Below, piece by piece: positions 11,363 to 20,974 of a stretch of DNA of 63,643 nucleotides. Origin of the DNA: Candidatus Aalborgicola bjergmarkensis (GTDB taxonomy: Bacteria > Pseudomonadota > Gammaproteobacteria > Burkholderiales > Burkholderiaceae_C). The notes beneath the pieces were generated by a model. It worked only from the letters and a program-made list of their open reading frames with translations, was not told where the DNA came from and did not search any database. Within the stretch, counting starts at the first letter, position 1, and each line of letters begins with the position of its first letter. The stretch spans positions 1-63,643 of the forward strand of contig JADJFE010000018.1 in the NCBI GenBank assembly GCA_016708725.1, read 5' to 3'. The position numbers and the translations under genes were made by a program.

Positions 11363-13024
11363 CTACCCTCCCTTTTGTCCTTTAGAACCATCGCCAATCA
11401 AACGGTAACGCCGCCAGCGGCGGTCGCCGGAATAGGCTACCTCTCCGGTACCCACTGATTCGTCTAAAGCCCGTTTGACGGTCTTGGCCGAAATCTCCAC
11501 CCCAATGCGCCGGTTAATGTCGGCGCTGGACGATTCGGGGTACCGCGCCAAGTCTTCCACTATTAAGGCATGCAAACGGTGTGGCGTGATGCGGGTTAGC
11601 GTTGTCTTGTGATCAAGCTGTGCACCACGCAACCAATCGGATGCCACAAAGTAACGCATGCCTGAAGTCTTGCCGGTGGTGAGTACCAAGCCGGTGGAAA
11701 CCAGCCGCCCCAACCACACGGATAAATCATCCCCACCGTCCGACTCCAGCACGGCACCCAGTTCTCGGGCCGTCATGCCCTCCGTCTGCGCCAACACGCC
11801 CAGGGTTATGCGCTCGCGCTGGGTGAGCTGAAAGCGGGCGTCGGCCTCGGTCAGCAGCCGCATCACGTCGGGTTTGGCAATGCGCCGCTGAATTGTCACC
11901 TTGACCCAGTCCGCGCCCTCTTCCGGCACCGGTGCAGGGCGACCTTGGGACAGAAGCCGGTCATAGATCAGGTCAAAGCCGCTGCCCTCGCGCTCCATCA
12001 GGCCAAGGTCATGAAAAACCCGCGCCAGCCCCTCATTGCGGCGGCGGCTGGCGTGCAGCATATTGCGTGGAGTTACTCCCAGCGGCAGGCGGCCGGGGTT
12101 GAGCACCTCCAGCCGCTCGGGGTGCAGGTTAAGGTATATGTCACCCTGCTGGGTGTAGGGCCGGTGTACCAGCGCGTTGACCAGCAGCTCGCGCACCACC
12201 TTCTCGTCATAAGCGGGCACGCTGCGGCGGTACAGCCCTTCGGCCACTTCGTAGCTCTCGCGAAAGTCCGGTACCTCGCGCCACACGGCATCCACCAGCT
12301 CCACGGGTGACAGCTCGCAGTCGTCCCACACCCATTTGTTGATTTTCTGGCCGTGCTCGTCGTACTTGATGGCCTGCACCAGCGGAGCGGTGCCCAGAGC
12401 ACGGCGGTCTGCGGTGCCACCCAGCAACAGCACGCCCAGGCGGGTCAGCGTTGGGCCTTGGGCCAGACCGTAGTGCGTTAGCAGCGCATCTGCGCCTTTT
12501 TCCTTGACCGACTCTTTCACCCGGCCCGACGCTGCTATGCCTTGTACGAAACCCGCCAGCTTGGCGGCATTCACAGCACTTCGCGGTACGCCACTGTCCA
12601 TGGCCTCCCACGGTCTGCCGGGGCGCTCGTTGGCCAGCCGCAATACATCGTCACCCAGCACAGGCTGGCAAGTGTCACCCACGCGCAGGAAATAGCGGCC
12701 ATCTTTGGTGGATGCCACGCTGGGCGAGCGGTCAATTACCAGCTCGATGAATTCACCACCATTGGCCGCCCTCTGCACACTGGGCAGCGCCTGCACATTC
12801 ACGGTTAACTCGCCCATGCGCTTGCGCAATCGGTCCAGCACCTCGGGCACCACAACCTGAGCGGCAGGCGGCAGGGTCTGGCCATCTTCAATGCCAATCA
12901 GCAAGCGGCCACCCGCGCCGTTGGCAAAACACACGCAGTCTTTGGCCAACGCGTCCCAATCCGCCGACTTACCGGTGACGGTGCGCAGGGATTTGAGGTC
13001 GGTGTGCTGGTCTTCGAGGTTCAT
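11363..13024 (-). CDS. Schlafen/AlbA_2 ATP-binding protein in the hsd operon
   Basis: A 553-residue protein. I chose ATG 13024 because it overlaps the hsdS stop codon (ATGA) and is followed directly by the conserved NLEDQHTDLKSLRTVTGKS. The AlbA_2 domain occupies roughly residues 1-130 (CVCFANGAGGRLLIGIEDG). A HATPase_c_4-like region follows (LLVNALVHRPYTQQGDIYL, LEVLNPGRLPLGVTPRNML, REGSGFDLIYDRLLSQG). Winged-helix segments occupy the last 150 residues. It is translationally coupled to hsdS and lies between hsdS and hsdR, where such proteins are thought to modulate the restriction system; that role is inference. It is paralogous in architecture to the broken gene at 4764-6128. Confidence 0.9.
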   Translation of the reverse strand: MNLEDQHTDLKSLRTVTGKSADWDALAKDCVCFANGAGGRLLIGIEDGQTLPPAAQVVVPEVLDRLRKRMGELTVNVQALPSVQRAANGGEFIELVIDRSPSVASTKDGRYFLRVGDTCQPVLGDDVLRLANERPGRPWEAMDSGVPRSAVNAAKLAGFVQGIAASGRVKESVKEKGADALLTHYGLAQGPTLTRLGVLLLGGTADRRALGTAPLVQAIKYDEHGQKINKWVWDDCELSPVELVDAVWREVPDFRESYEVAEGLYRRSVPAYDEKVVRELLVNALVHRPYTQQGDIYLNLHPERLEVLNPGRLPLGVTPRNMLHASRRRNEGLARVFHDLGLMEREGSGFDLIYDRLLSQGRPAPVPEEGADWVKVTIQRRIAKPDVMRLLTEADARFQLTQRERITLGVLAQTEGMTARELGAVLESDGGDDLSVWLGRLVSTGLVLTTGKTSGMRYFVASDWLRGAQLDHKTTLTRITPHRLHALIVEDLARYPESSSADINRRIGVEISAKTVKRALDESVGTGEVAYSGDRRWRRYRLIGDGSKGQKGG

Positions 13025-14160
13025 ACCGCCAATTCTCCACTCATCAGACGCGGCAGCAACAGGTCGCGGGCGGCGCGGAGCTTGTGATTTTGCAATCGTA
13101 GATTTTGTGTTTGCCAAAGCAGCGACTCGGCAAAATCATCAAACGCCGTGATTAGCGCAGGTGTCGGAACAAGAATCGTGGCACGTTCAAAGTCACCAGA
13201 AACAACTGCGGGATAAGCCGCGCCTTTTGCATGATTTTCTAAATACCCGACGAACAAGTCTGTGGTGACGGCTTGGTATAGAAAAGAAGTCGGCAACGAC
13301 TTCGGCGATATGACGACGAACCCTGTAGAGGCAACAAGATTCTCGGCAGGTTGCCATATCACTGCGTGAGAGCGGCGATTTGGGCGGACGCACGACCAAA
13401 TAATGTCGCCATGGCGCACGATGCGTCGCGCCCGCCCCGGTGCATCACGGAACTCGTATGTCGTCGTTTCATTGACTGAGTTTCGGGTTACCGAAGCGAT
13501 GTCAATGTATTCAATCTCGCCATCGAACGCGTTGGCTACATTGCGCTGATTGATGTCAGTTACCTCGCCGAGCGTCTTACGTTCCCACCCCTGCGGCACG
13601 CCATCCACGATGGGGGTGTGTTCATAGCCGGGGAAGCGTAGGCGGACGAACCATTCGCGGTAGAGCAGCCGGGCAGACTCTTCGAGCAGGGCCATGCGGC
13701 GGCGGTTGTTTTCGATCAGGTCGTCGTAGGTGGAGAGTATGTCGACAATTGAATTTTGAATGCTAATCGAAGGCAGGAGAACATTGAAATTGTTAAGTAG
13801 CGACTTAGTTAGATATTGTGTTGCCGCTCCGATGGACATGCTCTGAAAATGAGCAAGTGACTGCTGTAGCGAGTAGTACAAAAACCTAATAGACAGAACA
13901 CTTTTATCCAACGCTTCGATTACATAGGTGCGTTGATATGCGTTAAATTCCCCGTTGAAATACTTCAATGGATATATCCCTGCTGCATTGTTCCCACCAA
14001 GTAATACTGCCTCGGTATCAAATGCTGCTTTGTCTATTCGAAAAGTTTCCTGAGCACAGGTGAAAAATGGGAACTGGCCACCGGCCACGGCTGCATTTGA
14101 GTCGAGTTTACCAGTCTTAAGAATACATATGTCCGCCAATGTTTTTGACAGCCTAGGCAT
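13021..14160 (-). CDS. hsdS: Type I restriction specificity subunit HsdS
   Basis: A 379-residue DNA-recognition subunit. ATG 14160 is preceded by GGAGGGCCAG. It shows two target-recognition domains, each followed by a conserved helical spacer: STYDDLIENNRRRMALLEES with LLYREWFVRLRFPGYEH in the middle, and LRLQNHKLRAARDLLLPRLM at the end. The second domain starts WERKTLGEVTDIN. It would pair with HsdM and determine the bipartite recognition site. The gene overlaps the AlbA_2 gene by ATGA and follows hsdM after about 135 bases. Confidence 0.93.
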   Translation of the reverse strand: MPRLSKTLADICILKTGKLDSNAAVAGGQFPFFTCAQETFRIDKAAFDTEAVLLGGNNAAGIYPLKYFNGEFNAYQRTYVIEALDKSVLSIRFLYYSLQQSLAHFQSMSIGAATQYLTKSLLNNFNVLLPSISIQNSIVDILSTYDDLIENNRRRMALLEESARLLYREWFVRLRFPGYEHTPIVDGVPQGWERKTLGEVTDINQRNVANAFDGEIEYIDIASVTRNSVNETTTYEFRDAPGRARRIVRHGDIIWSCVRPNRRSHAVIWQPAENLVASTGFVVISPKSLPTSFLYQAVTTDLFVGYLENHAKGAAYPAVVSGDFERATILVPTPALITAFDDFAESLLWQTQNLRLQNHKLRAARDLLLPRLMSGELAV

Positions 14161-14295
14161 CTGGCCCTCCTGCATTCCCCTGAATCATTGCCAACACCGC
14201 TATTTGAATTTCGACACATATCAAGTATGAAATTGGCCTGCAGACCCGGTGGGACGTGCGCAAGCAGCTGCTAAAAACATAGCGTCCATCCCCCC

Positions 14296-16429
14296 TCATA
14301 CCCCCAACTCCTCAAAGTTGGTTTGAATCTTCAGGGCCAACTCCACCGATTCCCGGTTCAAATCCGCTAGCTCCAGGTGGATGTCTCGCAGGGTTTGCTC
14401 GAAGTCGAAGTCATCATCCACCTCAGCCGGGGCCACGCCGACAAAGCGGCCGGGGGTCAGGCTCCAGTCGGCGGCTTCGATGTCGGCGCGGGTGACGACT
14501 TTGCACAGGCCCGGCACGTCGGCCATTTCAGCCTTGGGGAAGCGGTCTTGCAGCCAGACGATCTGGCGGTGTAGGTAGGCGCAGTCTTTGAGCTGTTCTA
14601 CAGCGGATTTGCGTTCTTCGTCGAGCTGCTTGATAAGTTTGCCCACAGCACGGCGGTCAATGAACTCGGCGGCATCGTCACTCGCGGCCAGCTCTTGCGC
14701 TAGTTGCGCGGCGCGGGCAACCAGTTTGTAGAGTAGGTCAATTTGCTTGACCAGGCCACGGGCAGATTCGGCCAGAGGGTCAAAGGTTTGGCGGGCGGTG
14801 TGCTGGGCCTTGTTGGTCTGCACCGGCTGGGCTACCGACTTGCAGAATGCGGCCAACCCGGTAACCAAGGTGGCACGGTCGACGGCGTAGGCCGTGGCGG
14901 CACTGTTCCATTCGGCCAGGGCGTCTGTCAGCCCTTGACGTTTGTCTTGCGGCAGGGCTTCGATGTCTTTCACACTGTCATCAAACGCTGCCACGGGTGT
15001 CTTGTTGGCCGTCAGCGTGGCTTCAAACGCAGTAAGTGCGTCATCTACGCCTGCCGCTTCTGTCCCAAGGCGGGTGATGTAGCTTTGCACCAGAGTTAGA
15101 AAGCGTTCTTGCTGGCCCCGGTACAGCCACACGATGGCGGTCAGGTTGGCCTGCTGCTCGGGTGAAAAGTCGTAAATCTTGCGGGTAACTTTGCGGTAGA
15201 CATTACGGGCATCGAGCATCAGTACCTGGTCTTTGCGCTCAGCAGGCTTGGCCCTGTCAAAGTGCCACAGCTCGCAGGGCACGGTACGGGTGTAGAAAAA
15301 GTTGGAGCGGATGGCGACCATCACGTCCACATCGCCCGTTTCTACCAGCTTGCGGCGCACTTCCTTCTCGCCATGGCCTGCGCTGCTGGCTTGGGACGAC
15401 ATGACAAAGCCTGCCCGCCCCGTGGGGGACAGGTAGCTGTGAAAATACGAAATCCACAGGTAGTTGCCGTTGGATACGTGTTTTTCTTTGTTTACGCCAG
15501 GTAGGCCAAAGGGCAGGCGTCGGTCGGTCTTGATGGACTCGGCATCGACCTTGTCCACATTGAATGGCGGATTCGCCATCATGAAGTCCACGTTGCCCCA
15601 CAGCGCTCGGCCATCTTGCAGGCGGTGCTTGTCTTCGTAGAAGGTGTTGGCTTCCTGAATATCGCCTTCCAGACCATGCACGGCCAGGTTCATCTTGGCC
15701 AAGCGGATGGTGGTGGGGGTTTTCTCCTGACCATAGAAGGTGACGCGCTTCATGGTCTCGAAGCCTTCGTGCTCAATGAAGTGGCTGCTTTGCACAAACA
15801 TGCCGCCAGAGCCACAGGCCAAGTCGGCCACGACGCCGTGGTTGGGTTCAATGACGTTGACCAAGGTTTGCACCAAGGATGGCGGGGTAAAGAACTCGCC
15901 GTTGTCTTGCGCCCCCTGCATGGCGAACTTCATCAGGAAGTATTCGTAGATACGGCCAAACACATCGCCGGTGGCGGTACGCAAGGCATGGCTGTCGAAG
16001 CAGCGCAGCAGGTTCTCTAGCAGCTTGTTGTCAAAGCGGTCGTAATCTTTGGGCAGGCTGCCCTGCAGGGGCGGGAAGTCAGCCTCAATAGCATTCATGG
16101 CGGCCACCAGGGCACCGCCCAGGCTGGCCCCAGAGGGCAGACTCAAAAGGGTGTCATAACGCGCTGCCTCGGGCAGCATGAGGGCGCGGCGCTTGATGAA
16201 ATCGGCCTTGCCCAAGGGGCGTTTGGGCATGGTGCCTGCGGCCTGGTCGGCTTCAATGGCCTGCAACGCAGTCTGATAGCGGTTGGTGGCGTGGCGCAGA
16301 AAGATCACGCCCAGCACCGGCATGGAGTATTCGGTGGCGGTGAGGTTTGAGTTCGGCGCGGAGCTGGTCGGCGGCTTCCCACAGGCTGGTCTCGATCTGG
16401 GTGATGTTGTGGAATGCGTTGGCGGTCAT
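14296..16429 (-). pseudogene. hsdM: Type I DNA methyltransferase HsdM, one N-terminal frameshift
   Basis: This is the adenine-N6 methyltransferase subunit. The true start is ATG 16429 (MTANAFHNITQIETSLWEAA). An extra T at 16346-16348 shifts the frame; after it the protein runs intact as MPVLGVIFLRHATNRY to the stop at 14296. The SAM-binding motif is DLACGSGGMFVQS and the catalytic motif is MANPPFN, both complete. FFTPPSLVQTLVNVIEP is the typical N6_N4_Mtase entry. The corrected length is about 710 residues, including a long helical C-terminus. The single-base lesion in a T run may be a sequencing error, in which case methylation is functional. Confidence 0.9.
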
Positions 16430-17029
16430 GCGTCTGAACTGGTCTCGTTATGGGTGGTTCGCTATCCCTTCTGTGGTGTGCCCACAGCCTCTTAGCCCTG
16501 TCTATGGTACAGCTTGCAAAATCGGCGGATCAAGTCGGTGCCTTCCGATACGTAGGCACCACGGTAAGTCACGGAAATGAGTACTCAGGCCATGACAAAG
16601 TTTACACGTGTCGGACACGTAAAGTGGCCAATATTTTCGGAATTCGGGGGAGTAGTGTTTTGTTACCCCATAGACAAAGGGGGCCGTGCAAAGCACAGCC
16701 ATACTGGCGGCACGCATCAAGGCTGGGCTGAAACTTTAGCTCAGGCCCAATGTGCGAACGGTAAACCTCAAACCGCTGTTCAAACGGCAACCTACCCGTG
16801 AATCCGGGTGTGGCCGGGGGCTACTCGGGGAAACTCACGTTTTGACGTGCTGCGATACCCCTTCAATATGACTTCATGCGCTTTTGAGCGCCAGCAGACT
16901 AACCAAGTTGTTGCCATGCGCCCTGTAGCGGCACCACCATGCCACCTTGCTGGCCTCCTTGTTCCATTTGGTTAGTATGAGCCAGTACCAGATGGGAAAA
17001 TTACGCCATCAGACGATTGGAGCGCAGGA
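16430..17029. other. Intergenic region upstream of hsdM
   Basis: About 600 bases between hsdM and the first small Cys4 gene, divergently placed. It should hold the promoter for the hsd operon. I cannot point to a specific -35/-10 pair with confidence. No gene or clear repeat is visible. Confidence 0.5.
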
Positions 17030-17340
17030 ATGAAAACGTGCAGCAGGTGCAAGGTAGAGAAGGACGAATCGGAGTTTTCGAAAAAACGCAAAACAAAGAT
17101 GGCTTGGACTCACGCTATAAGGCTTGTTTGCGGGAATACTGGCAGACGGATGCCTACAAGGAACGTTGCATGAAATACATGAAAGAGTACAGACAAACGG
17201 ATGCCTTCAAGGAAAAACACAGTGAATACCGGAAGGCGTACAGACAGACGGATGCCTACAAGGAAAAAAACAGGGAATACATGCAGGCCTACAGGCTGCG
17301 GAAGAAGGCAGCAGCTTCAGCGGGTAAAGCCACACCATCT
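17030..17340 (+). pseudogene. Cys4/QTDAYKE-repeat protein, copy 1, cut by IS
   Basis: The gene starts MKTCSRCKVEKDESEFSKK at 17030. It then shifts frame because the A run at 17081-17086 is one base shorter than in the second copy. After that it encodes NKDGLDSRYKACLREYW and several QTDAYKE/QTDAFKE units. The IS1182-type element begins at about 17341 and removes the natural end. The intact relative at 19047-19403 has CxxC near the N-terminus and CKAC after DGLDSR, giving a four-cysteine zinc site. In copy 1 the third cysteine is Tyr. The function is unknown; the Cys4 arrangement recalls HNH-like or zinc-ribbon nucleic-acid binders. Confidence 0.7.
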
Positions 17341-19018
17341 AGGAGCCTGTCGGGCTTAACCTGAGAGTGCCGAATACATCGACAAAAGCTTCGGTTTTTG
17401 TCATAAATGTTCTGTTTTTTGGCTAAATTTGGGTTTTTTGGGTTCTCCGCTTATTTCAGGCGCAATACGGCCATGCGCTTCAAATTCCAGGACAAGCACA
17501 CCATGTTCCATTCATTCTCTGCAGCGGCAAGACCGCGCATTGAAAACTGGCAAAACCCCATGATGGACTTGATGATACCGAAGACCGGCTCGACGGTCTG
17601 CTTGCGCAGGGCATAGCGTTTTTTGCCTGCAACCGTCTTCAATTCGTGTGCCATTTTTTGTACTGGAGTGGCATCGTCTTGCAAAGGAGGTGGCTCGACA
17701 AATCGCTCCATTGGGCCGGGGTGATGATTCTCGCGACTGGCTGCAATGAGTGGCTCAATACCGGCAGCGAGACTGGTATCGACGTTAGCCGCGCTGTGAT
17801 AGCCCGTATCAAGCGCAATGGCCTGTGCCGCAGGAAGGCCGATGGGGTGAGTTCGTCCAAGGCTTTCAGCATGGGGGCAACCTGCTTTTATCGTTGGTCT
17901 CTTGGGTGACAAAGGCTGCCATGATGAGCATGGTGCCTTCTGCTACCACGGCCTGGGAGTTGTAGCACTGATCAAAGCCACCGCCAGAGACAGGCATGAT
18001 GCGCGATTCTTCGTCCGTGAAGTTCACTTGGTCGCTGGGGCGCGGACCCGCAACAGGCTCTTTTGGCATGCCGGACTTCTTTTCTGGTAGCAACGTGCCA
18101 GCCTGTGTAGCCTGGGCTTGTCGCATTAATTCCTTCTTGGTCCGAGCAGCAGCTTGCCGGGCGGCTTTTTCCACGTTGGCCGCTTCCCATGCCTTGCGCT
18201 GTGCCTCCTTGGCTTGGTACCTGGCCAATTTTCCTCGTACTGCGCACGCTCATATACATCGCGTTCTTTTGCGCGTCGCTCGATTTCGGTCTTGGCCCGA
18301 CAATTCTCTCCCGTAAATCTTCGCGCAGGTCAATTTCATTTTGAATGTTCAGCCCTGCAGGAAGTTGGCTGTTATCGTCCTCGGCCTTCGCAGCTTCGGC
18401 CAGAAGTTCATTGATCTCTTTCCAACTGCACCTCAAGTTTCTGCGCGTATGCGTAAGACATGGCAGCATGCTTGCTCGCGTTGGCGCGGATTTTCGTACC
18501 GTCCCCCGCAACCAAACCCTTCTTTACCATTCCCATTTCGTAGGCAATACGCAGAACTTGCTTGAATATGTCCTTGAACAATCCCTGAAAACGCTTTCTG
18601 AATTCCGCCAGCGTACTATGGTCAGGGTGCATGTTGCCAGCCAGAAATCGAAAAGCAATTGAGTCGTATGTGGCCGCTTCAAGCTTGCGACTCGCAAACG
18701 TCCTGGTGATGTAGCCATAGATAAACAAAGACAGCAAAGTCGCAGGCGCGTAGGGCTTGCTGCCCGAGCCAACGTACTCACTCTCGAACGCACTCAAATC
18801 CATTTGCTTGACTACGCCATGTACGAACCGGGCAAGGTGGCCTATCGGAAGACATTCATCTTCGTTCGGCGCTTGCTTGAACACTGCGTCGTTGTCGATG
18901 TCACGGAATTTGCTCATGGATGTTTTGCTCAGAAGGGGGGACTGAGTGTATCTGGCCGTCTTGTCACCCACTTTCAACGTGATTCGCATATCCAGCGTTC
19001 AAGCCCGACAGGCTCCTA
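17341..19018 (-). mobile_element. IS1182-type insertion sequence
   Basis: Terminal inverted repeats AGGAGCCTGTCGGGCTT at 17341-17357 and the matching complement at 19002-19018 bound a broken IS1182-family transposase. The sequence CTAG spans both edges, so a 4-base palindromic target duplication is plausible. The element sits between two tandem copies of the Cys4/QTDAYKE gene, and the upstream sequence of copy 2 resumes immediately after it. Confidence 0.85.
17451..18917 (-). pseudogene. IS1182-family transposase, frameshifted
   Basis: The start is MSKFRDIDNDAVFKQAPNED at 18917. The N-terminal segment with YGYITRTFASRKLEAATYD and GDGTKIRANASKHAAMSY (first catalytic Asp) ends near 18408. Further frames carry the middle (DEESRIMPVSGGGFDQCYNS) and the C-terminal catalytic part (ALDTGYHSAANVD; KQTVEPVFGIIKSIMGFCQF with the catalytic Glu; AAENEWNMVCLSWNLKRMAV). 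These are hallmark IS1182/IS5-clan features. At least three frameshifts divide it, so it is inactive as read. Confidence 0.85.
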
Positions 19019-19046
19019 GCGACACTCAGACGATTGGGGCTTAGGG

Positions 19047-19403
19047 ATGAAAACGTGCAGCAAGTGCAAAACAGAGAAAAACGAAGCGGAGTTTTCGAAA
19101 AAAATGCGAAACAAAGATGGCTTGGACTCCCGCTGTAAGGCGTGTTGGCGTGAATACTGGCAGACGGATGCCTACAAAGAACGTCACAGAAAATACATGA
19201 AGGAGTACCAGCAGACGGATGCCTACAAGGAATACCAAAAGTCCTACCAAAAGGCGTACAAACAGACAGAGGCATTCAAGGCTTCACAGAAGGCGTACAA
19301 ACAGACAGATGCCAGCAAGGCTTCACAGAAGGCGTACAGGCTGCGGAAGAAGGCAGCAGCGTCACCGGGTAACGCCGGACAGTTCAGCGACACTGAAAAA
19401 TGA
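19047..19403 (+). CDS. Cys4/QTDAYKE-repeat protein, copy 2
   Basis: A 118-residue protein starting MKTCSKCKTEKNEAEFSKKM. Residues 4-7 (CSKC) and the CKAC after DGLDSR form a Cys4 set with the spacing of small zinc ribbons. The second half is tandem QTDAYKE-like units (QTDAYKERHRKY, QTDAYKEYQKSY, QTEAFKASQKAY, QTDASKASQKAY) and then a basic tail RLRKKAAAS. It is highly hydrophilic and presumably cytoplasmic. Its stop overlaps the start of the next gene (ATGA at 19400-19403), so the two are probably translated together. The function is unknown. A truncated third copy lies in the right inverted repeat of the DGR region (32362-32484). Confidence 0.8.
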   Translation: MKTCSKCKTEKNEAEFSKKMRNKDGLDSRCKACWREYWQTDAYKERHRKYMKEYQQTDAYKEYQKSYQKAYKQTEAFKASQKAYKQTDASKASQKAYRLRKKAAASPGNAGQFSDTEK

Positions 19404-20052
19404 ACAATACCGAATACACCCCCTCACCCAAAGTGGCTGCGATGCTGGCAGCACTGGCGAAGAAGTACAAGCGCAGCCCCTTGGACGATGCGACCCTTGA
19501 CACGATGTGCACAGTGCCAGAGGAACAGTGGCCCCCAGATCTGGCCGAGAAGGTGGAAGCACTGTTGAAGTCGGAACCCAAGCCATCCAGTGGGAAACCC
19601 GTTGTTGAAGTGAAGGCATTCAAGATCACTTTTACGACGAAAGTAGGCGATCTTCCACCAGCGCCTGAGCCGGTCCCCAATAAAAAAGCCACTCCGACGG
19701 AAATAATTTTCCAGTGCAAAGGCGACAAGCTCAAGGCGGAATTCAACCCCAAGTCCTACAGAAAAGCACTCCTGAGTGATCCGGATCAAACCGCCATCAT
19801 CCAGGGGAAACTGGAAGGCGGAAAGATCATTGAGGCTGGCATCACGGTGGCACTGCCCAAAGGTACGGTGCCAACTCCCAGCGATGGTGGCAAGAAAACG
19901 GAAGCCAAAACCGAGGATGTGTAGTTGCCTTGCAGACGGGAGTCCTCATTCCCGCCAATTAAATTGGTTCAAACGGCGTCATGATTAACCCAATAATCAT
20001 CACGCAACTTTTATCGCCGGAAAATGTTCACCGGATTTGAAATCCATGCACA
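19290..20052 (+). repeat. Left inverted repeat flanking the DGR cassette
   Basis: This stretch covers the end of the Cys4/QTDAYKE gene, the whole NTEYTPSPKVAAM gene and about 125 bases beyond it. It is repeated in reverse orientation at 31685-32484. The non-coding part is well conserved in both copies, including CATGATTAACCCAATAATCA and GGATTTGAAATCCATGCACA. The retroelement lies between the copies. Confidence 0.85.
19400..19924 (+). CDS. Unknown 174-residue protein of the DGR-flanking repeat
   Basis: The sequence starts MNNTEYTPSPKVAAMLAALA. It is charged and lysine-rich with a Pro-rich centre (PAPEPVPNKKATPTEIIF) and an acidic/basic tail ending TEAKTEDV. No signal peptide or membrane segment is visible. 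The start overlaps the stop of the Cys4/QTDAYKE gene. I do not recognise the family. A second copy with a premature stop (GGA to TGA) lies on the minus strand at 31825-32346. The gene pair therefore belongs to the inverted repeat that brackets the retroelement. Confidence 0.75.
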   Translation: MNNTEYTPSPKVAAMLAALAKKYKRSPLDDATLDTMCTVPEEQWPPDLAEKVEALLKSEPKPSSGKPVVEVKAFKITFTTKVGDLPPAPEPVPNKKATPTEIIFQCKGDKLKAEFNPKSYRKALLSDPDQTAIIQGKLEGGKIIEAGITVALPKGTVPTPSDGGKKTEAKTEDV

Positions 20053-20167
20053 AAGTATGCGCATTCCATGCGCTACATTTACCCACTACGTCAAGCACCC
20101 TCGCCCCCGCTGTTTGATGATCATTGAGGCCAAATACCGACTCCCTATCCATTTCTGGAGTTTTTCT

Positions 20168-20959
20168 ATGCTTTCCAAGTCCCATCCGTTTGCTGAGGTT
20201 CGTCTGCCTTGTATTTTGATTGCAGCAGTTCTGTTTACAAGCCAAGCTTTCGCCAGTGGCCTGAATGACACCGGCATCACCTTCTGCGGTGATGCCAGCA
20301 CCAACACCGCCAGTTGCGCCACGGTGGCGAAAGACGGCGGCACCTACCCGCGCCAGGATGCACGTTATGGGCGCGACGCGCAGGCGGCGGCTGGCTCGCT
20401 GAGTAAAACGGGCGGCGGCGGCAAGGGCTTTGACTTCACCAAGATTGCCAACAACGGCAGCGTCCTGTCCGCAAGCGCTGTGTTGGGTAATGGCCCTACC
20501 GACTGGGCCTGTACGCGCGACAACGTGACGGGCCTCATCTGGGAAGTCAAAACCACCTCCGGTCTGCGTAGCCAAAGCCACACCTACACCTGGTACAACC
20601 GCAACTCGGCCATCAATGGCGGCTTTGTTGGCACAGCTTCTGGCGGCACTTGTTTTACCAGCGGTCACTGCGACACCGAGAAATTTGTGCAAGATGTCAA
20701 TGCGGCGGGTCTATGCGGCGCAAGTGACTGGCGCATGCCATCCCGCAAGGAACTGACAAGCATTCTTGATCTGGGGCGCGTGAATCCAGCCATTGACCCG
20801 GACTACTTCCCCAATACACCCGGTTCGAGCTTTTGGTCGGGTTCTCCCTATGCCGACAATTCGAGGTCCGCGTGGGGCGTCGATTTCGACGGTGGCGGCG
20901 CCCCCAACCCCATCCGGGGCTACGGCTACGCGGTTCGGCTTGTGCGCGGCGGACAGTGA
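20168..20959 (+). CDS. DGR target protein 1 (DUF1566/Lcl, C-terminal VR)
   Basis: A 263-residue exported protein. ATG 20168 is chosen because GGAG lies 7 bases upstream and a clean signal peptide follows (LPCILIAAVLFTSQAFA). The C-terminal half is a DUF1566/Lcl-type domain (C-type-lectin-like fold in related DGR targets): DWRMPSRKELTSILDLGRVN, then SSFWSGSPYADNS and ending AVRLVRGGQ. The last 45 codons are the variable repeat VR1, aligned with the template repeat 0.7 kb downstream. The VR ends exactly at the C-terminus, the classical arrangement. The protein probably displays a diversified binding surface outside the cytoplasm; the ligand is unknown. Confidence 0.92.
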   Translation: MLSKSHPFAEVRLPCILIAAVLFTSQAFASGLNDTGITFCGDASTNTASCATVAKDGGTYPRQDARYGRDAQAAAGSLSKTGGGGKGFDFTKIANNGSVLSASAVLGNGPTDWACTRDNVTGLIWEVKTTSGLRSQSHTYTWYNRNSAINGGFVGTASGGTCFTSGHCDTEKFVQDVNAAGLCGASDWRMPSRKELTSILDLGRVNPAIDPDYFPNTPGSSFWSGSPYADNSRSAWGVDFDGGGAPNPIRGYGYAVRLVRGGQ

Positions 20960-20960
20960 T
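20821..20960 (+). repeat. DGR variable repeat VR1
   Basis: A 140-base segment homologous to the template at 21520-21659 without gaps. In my hand alignment about 25 of 30 differences fall at template adenines, clustered in the AAC codons. The last ~25 bases (GCTTGTGCGC...) are nearly constant, followed by GGACAGT in place of the template GGAGCGT, as expected for an IMH versus IMH* distinction. Confidence 0.93.
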
Positions 20961-20974
20961 TTGGACTTTTTGCC

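Noticed and set aside
17100..19350. CRISPR-like array in the QTDAYKE repeats
   Set aside because: The repeats are in-frame, of variable length and without spacers. They encode protein units.
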